Assembly (NCBI GenBank): GCA_035430005.1
Contig: DAOMFV010000002.1
Coordinates: 29,259-93,258 of the forward strand
DNA from: JAEUIE01 sp035430005
GTDB lineage: Bacteria > Planctomycetota > Planctomycetia > Gemmatales > HRBIN36
Direction: 5' to 3'
Length of the DNA stretch: 64,000 bases
A program made the position numbers and the translations under genes. Below the pieces are notes generated by a model. The model did not search any database. It saw only the letters and a list, made by a program, of their open reading frames with translations, and was not told where the DNA came from. Each line of letters begins with the position of its first letter. Positions within the stretch are counted from its first letter, which is position 1. Positions 63,875 through 64,000 of the stretch are shown here, piece by piece.

Positions 63875-64000
63875 TCAATACTTCACACACACATTCTTCG
63901 CCTCGGTGAAGAACCGCAATGCCTCCAGCCCACCCTCCCGCCCATCGCCAGAGTCTTTCATACCTCCAAATGGCGTACGAAGGTCACGATGCTACCAGCA
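63875..64000 (-). pseudogene. C-terminus of an aldehyde dehydrogenase with in-frame TAG (partial)
   Basis: Reverse-strand translation gives CW-stop-HRDLRTPFGGMKDSG then GREGGLEALRFFTEAKN and VCVKY before TGA 63875. The PFGGMKxSGxGREGG block is the conserved end of 2-aminomuconate-semialdehyde dehydrogenase-like enzymes, which fits the operon. A TAG (63994-63992) interrupts the NCWxxRDLRTPFGG motif where a Leu is usual. The rest lies outside the window. Broken gene or sequence error cannot be decided. Confidence 0.75.

Noticed and set aside
63992..63994. TAG in the aldehyde dehydrogenase as pyrrolysine
   Set aside because: No pyl genes in view, no relation to methylamine methyltransferases, and the position is normally Leu; mutation or sequence error is simpler.

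Overview
The window reads as chromosomal DNA of a planctomycete, probably close to the Gemmataceae (inference). The grounds are a 1,499-residue secreted protein with the planctomycete-type N-terminal LEDRLVLSS segment, many sigma-54 and ECF regulators, small secreted paralogues, and GH63-like plus debranching glucosidases. Genes are dense on both strands. No rRNA, complete tRNA, CRISPR array, integrase or intact transposase was seen.

Layout: 1-10.2 kb is a reverse-strand operon (DinB, NRDE, a DedA/ATP-grasp fusion, two glucan hydrolases, SDR, kinase, aquaporin). 10.3-13.2 kb is a forward operon (pteridine-reductase-like SDR, small membrane proteins, ferric-reductase-like cytochrome b, Rieske protein). 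13.2-21.4 kb holds two sigma-54 activators, a STAS-ECF pair behind a sigma-54 promoter, a frameshifted PNPOx-like gene and small oxidoreductase-type genes. 21.5-34.6 kb is a thiol/selenol redox region with a Crp/Fnr regulator, tandem small secreted proteins, csrA and a decayed LysR duplicate. 34.7-44.2 kb is a reverse operon with arsA, arsD, an ArsR-type regulator and an RND efflux pump. 44.4-49.9 kb holds rhodanese, ECF/anti-sigma, methyltransferases, an APC permease, thioredoxin and OsmC. 50.1-51.1 kb is a gene-poor scar with a selenoprotein-gene remnant, a tRNA 3' fragment and repeats. 51.1-58.2 kb encodes a membrane protein, an alpha/beta hydrolase and the giant surface protein. 58.5-64 kb is the kynurenine/3-hydroxyanthranilate catabolic operon.

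The main discovery is a set of six genes broken by in-frame TGA codons at 23.7-49.5 kb. In each the TGA falls where the family has or may have a redox Cys, and an RNA hairpin with an apical-loop G follows 22-26 nt later, as in bacterial SECIS elements. They are two peroxiredoxins (one with membrane helices), a short peroxiredoxin-like protein in the arsenic/RND operon, two secreted thioredoxin-like proteins and a SAM-dependent methyltransferase. A Cys-containing paralogue of one of them (21553-22113) and a degenerate third copy (50184-50340) are in the same window. The selenocysteine machinery (selA, selB, selC, selD) is not in view, so decoding is inferred from the sequence.

Two genes carry single-base losses in short G/C homopolymers, and a partial aldehyde dehydrogenase carries an in-frame TAG. 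These may be sequencing errors or recent mutations.
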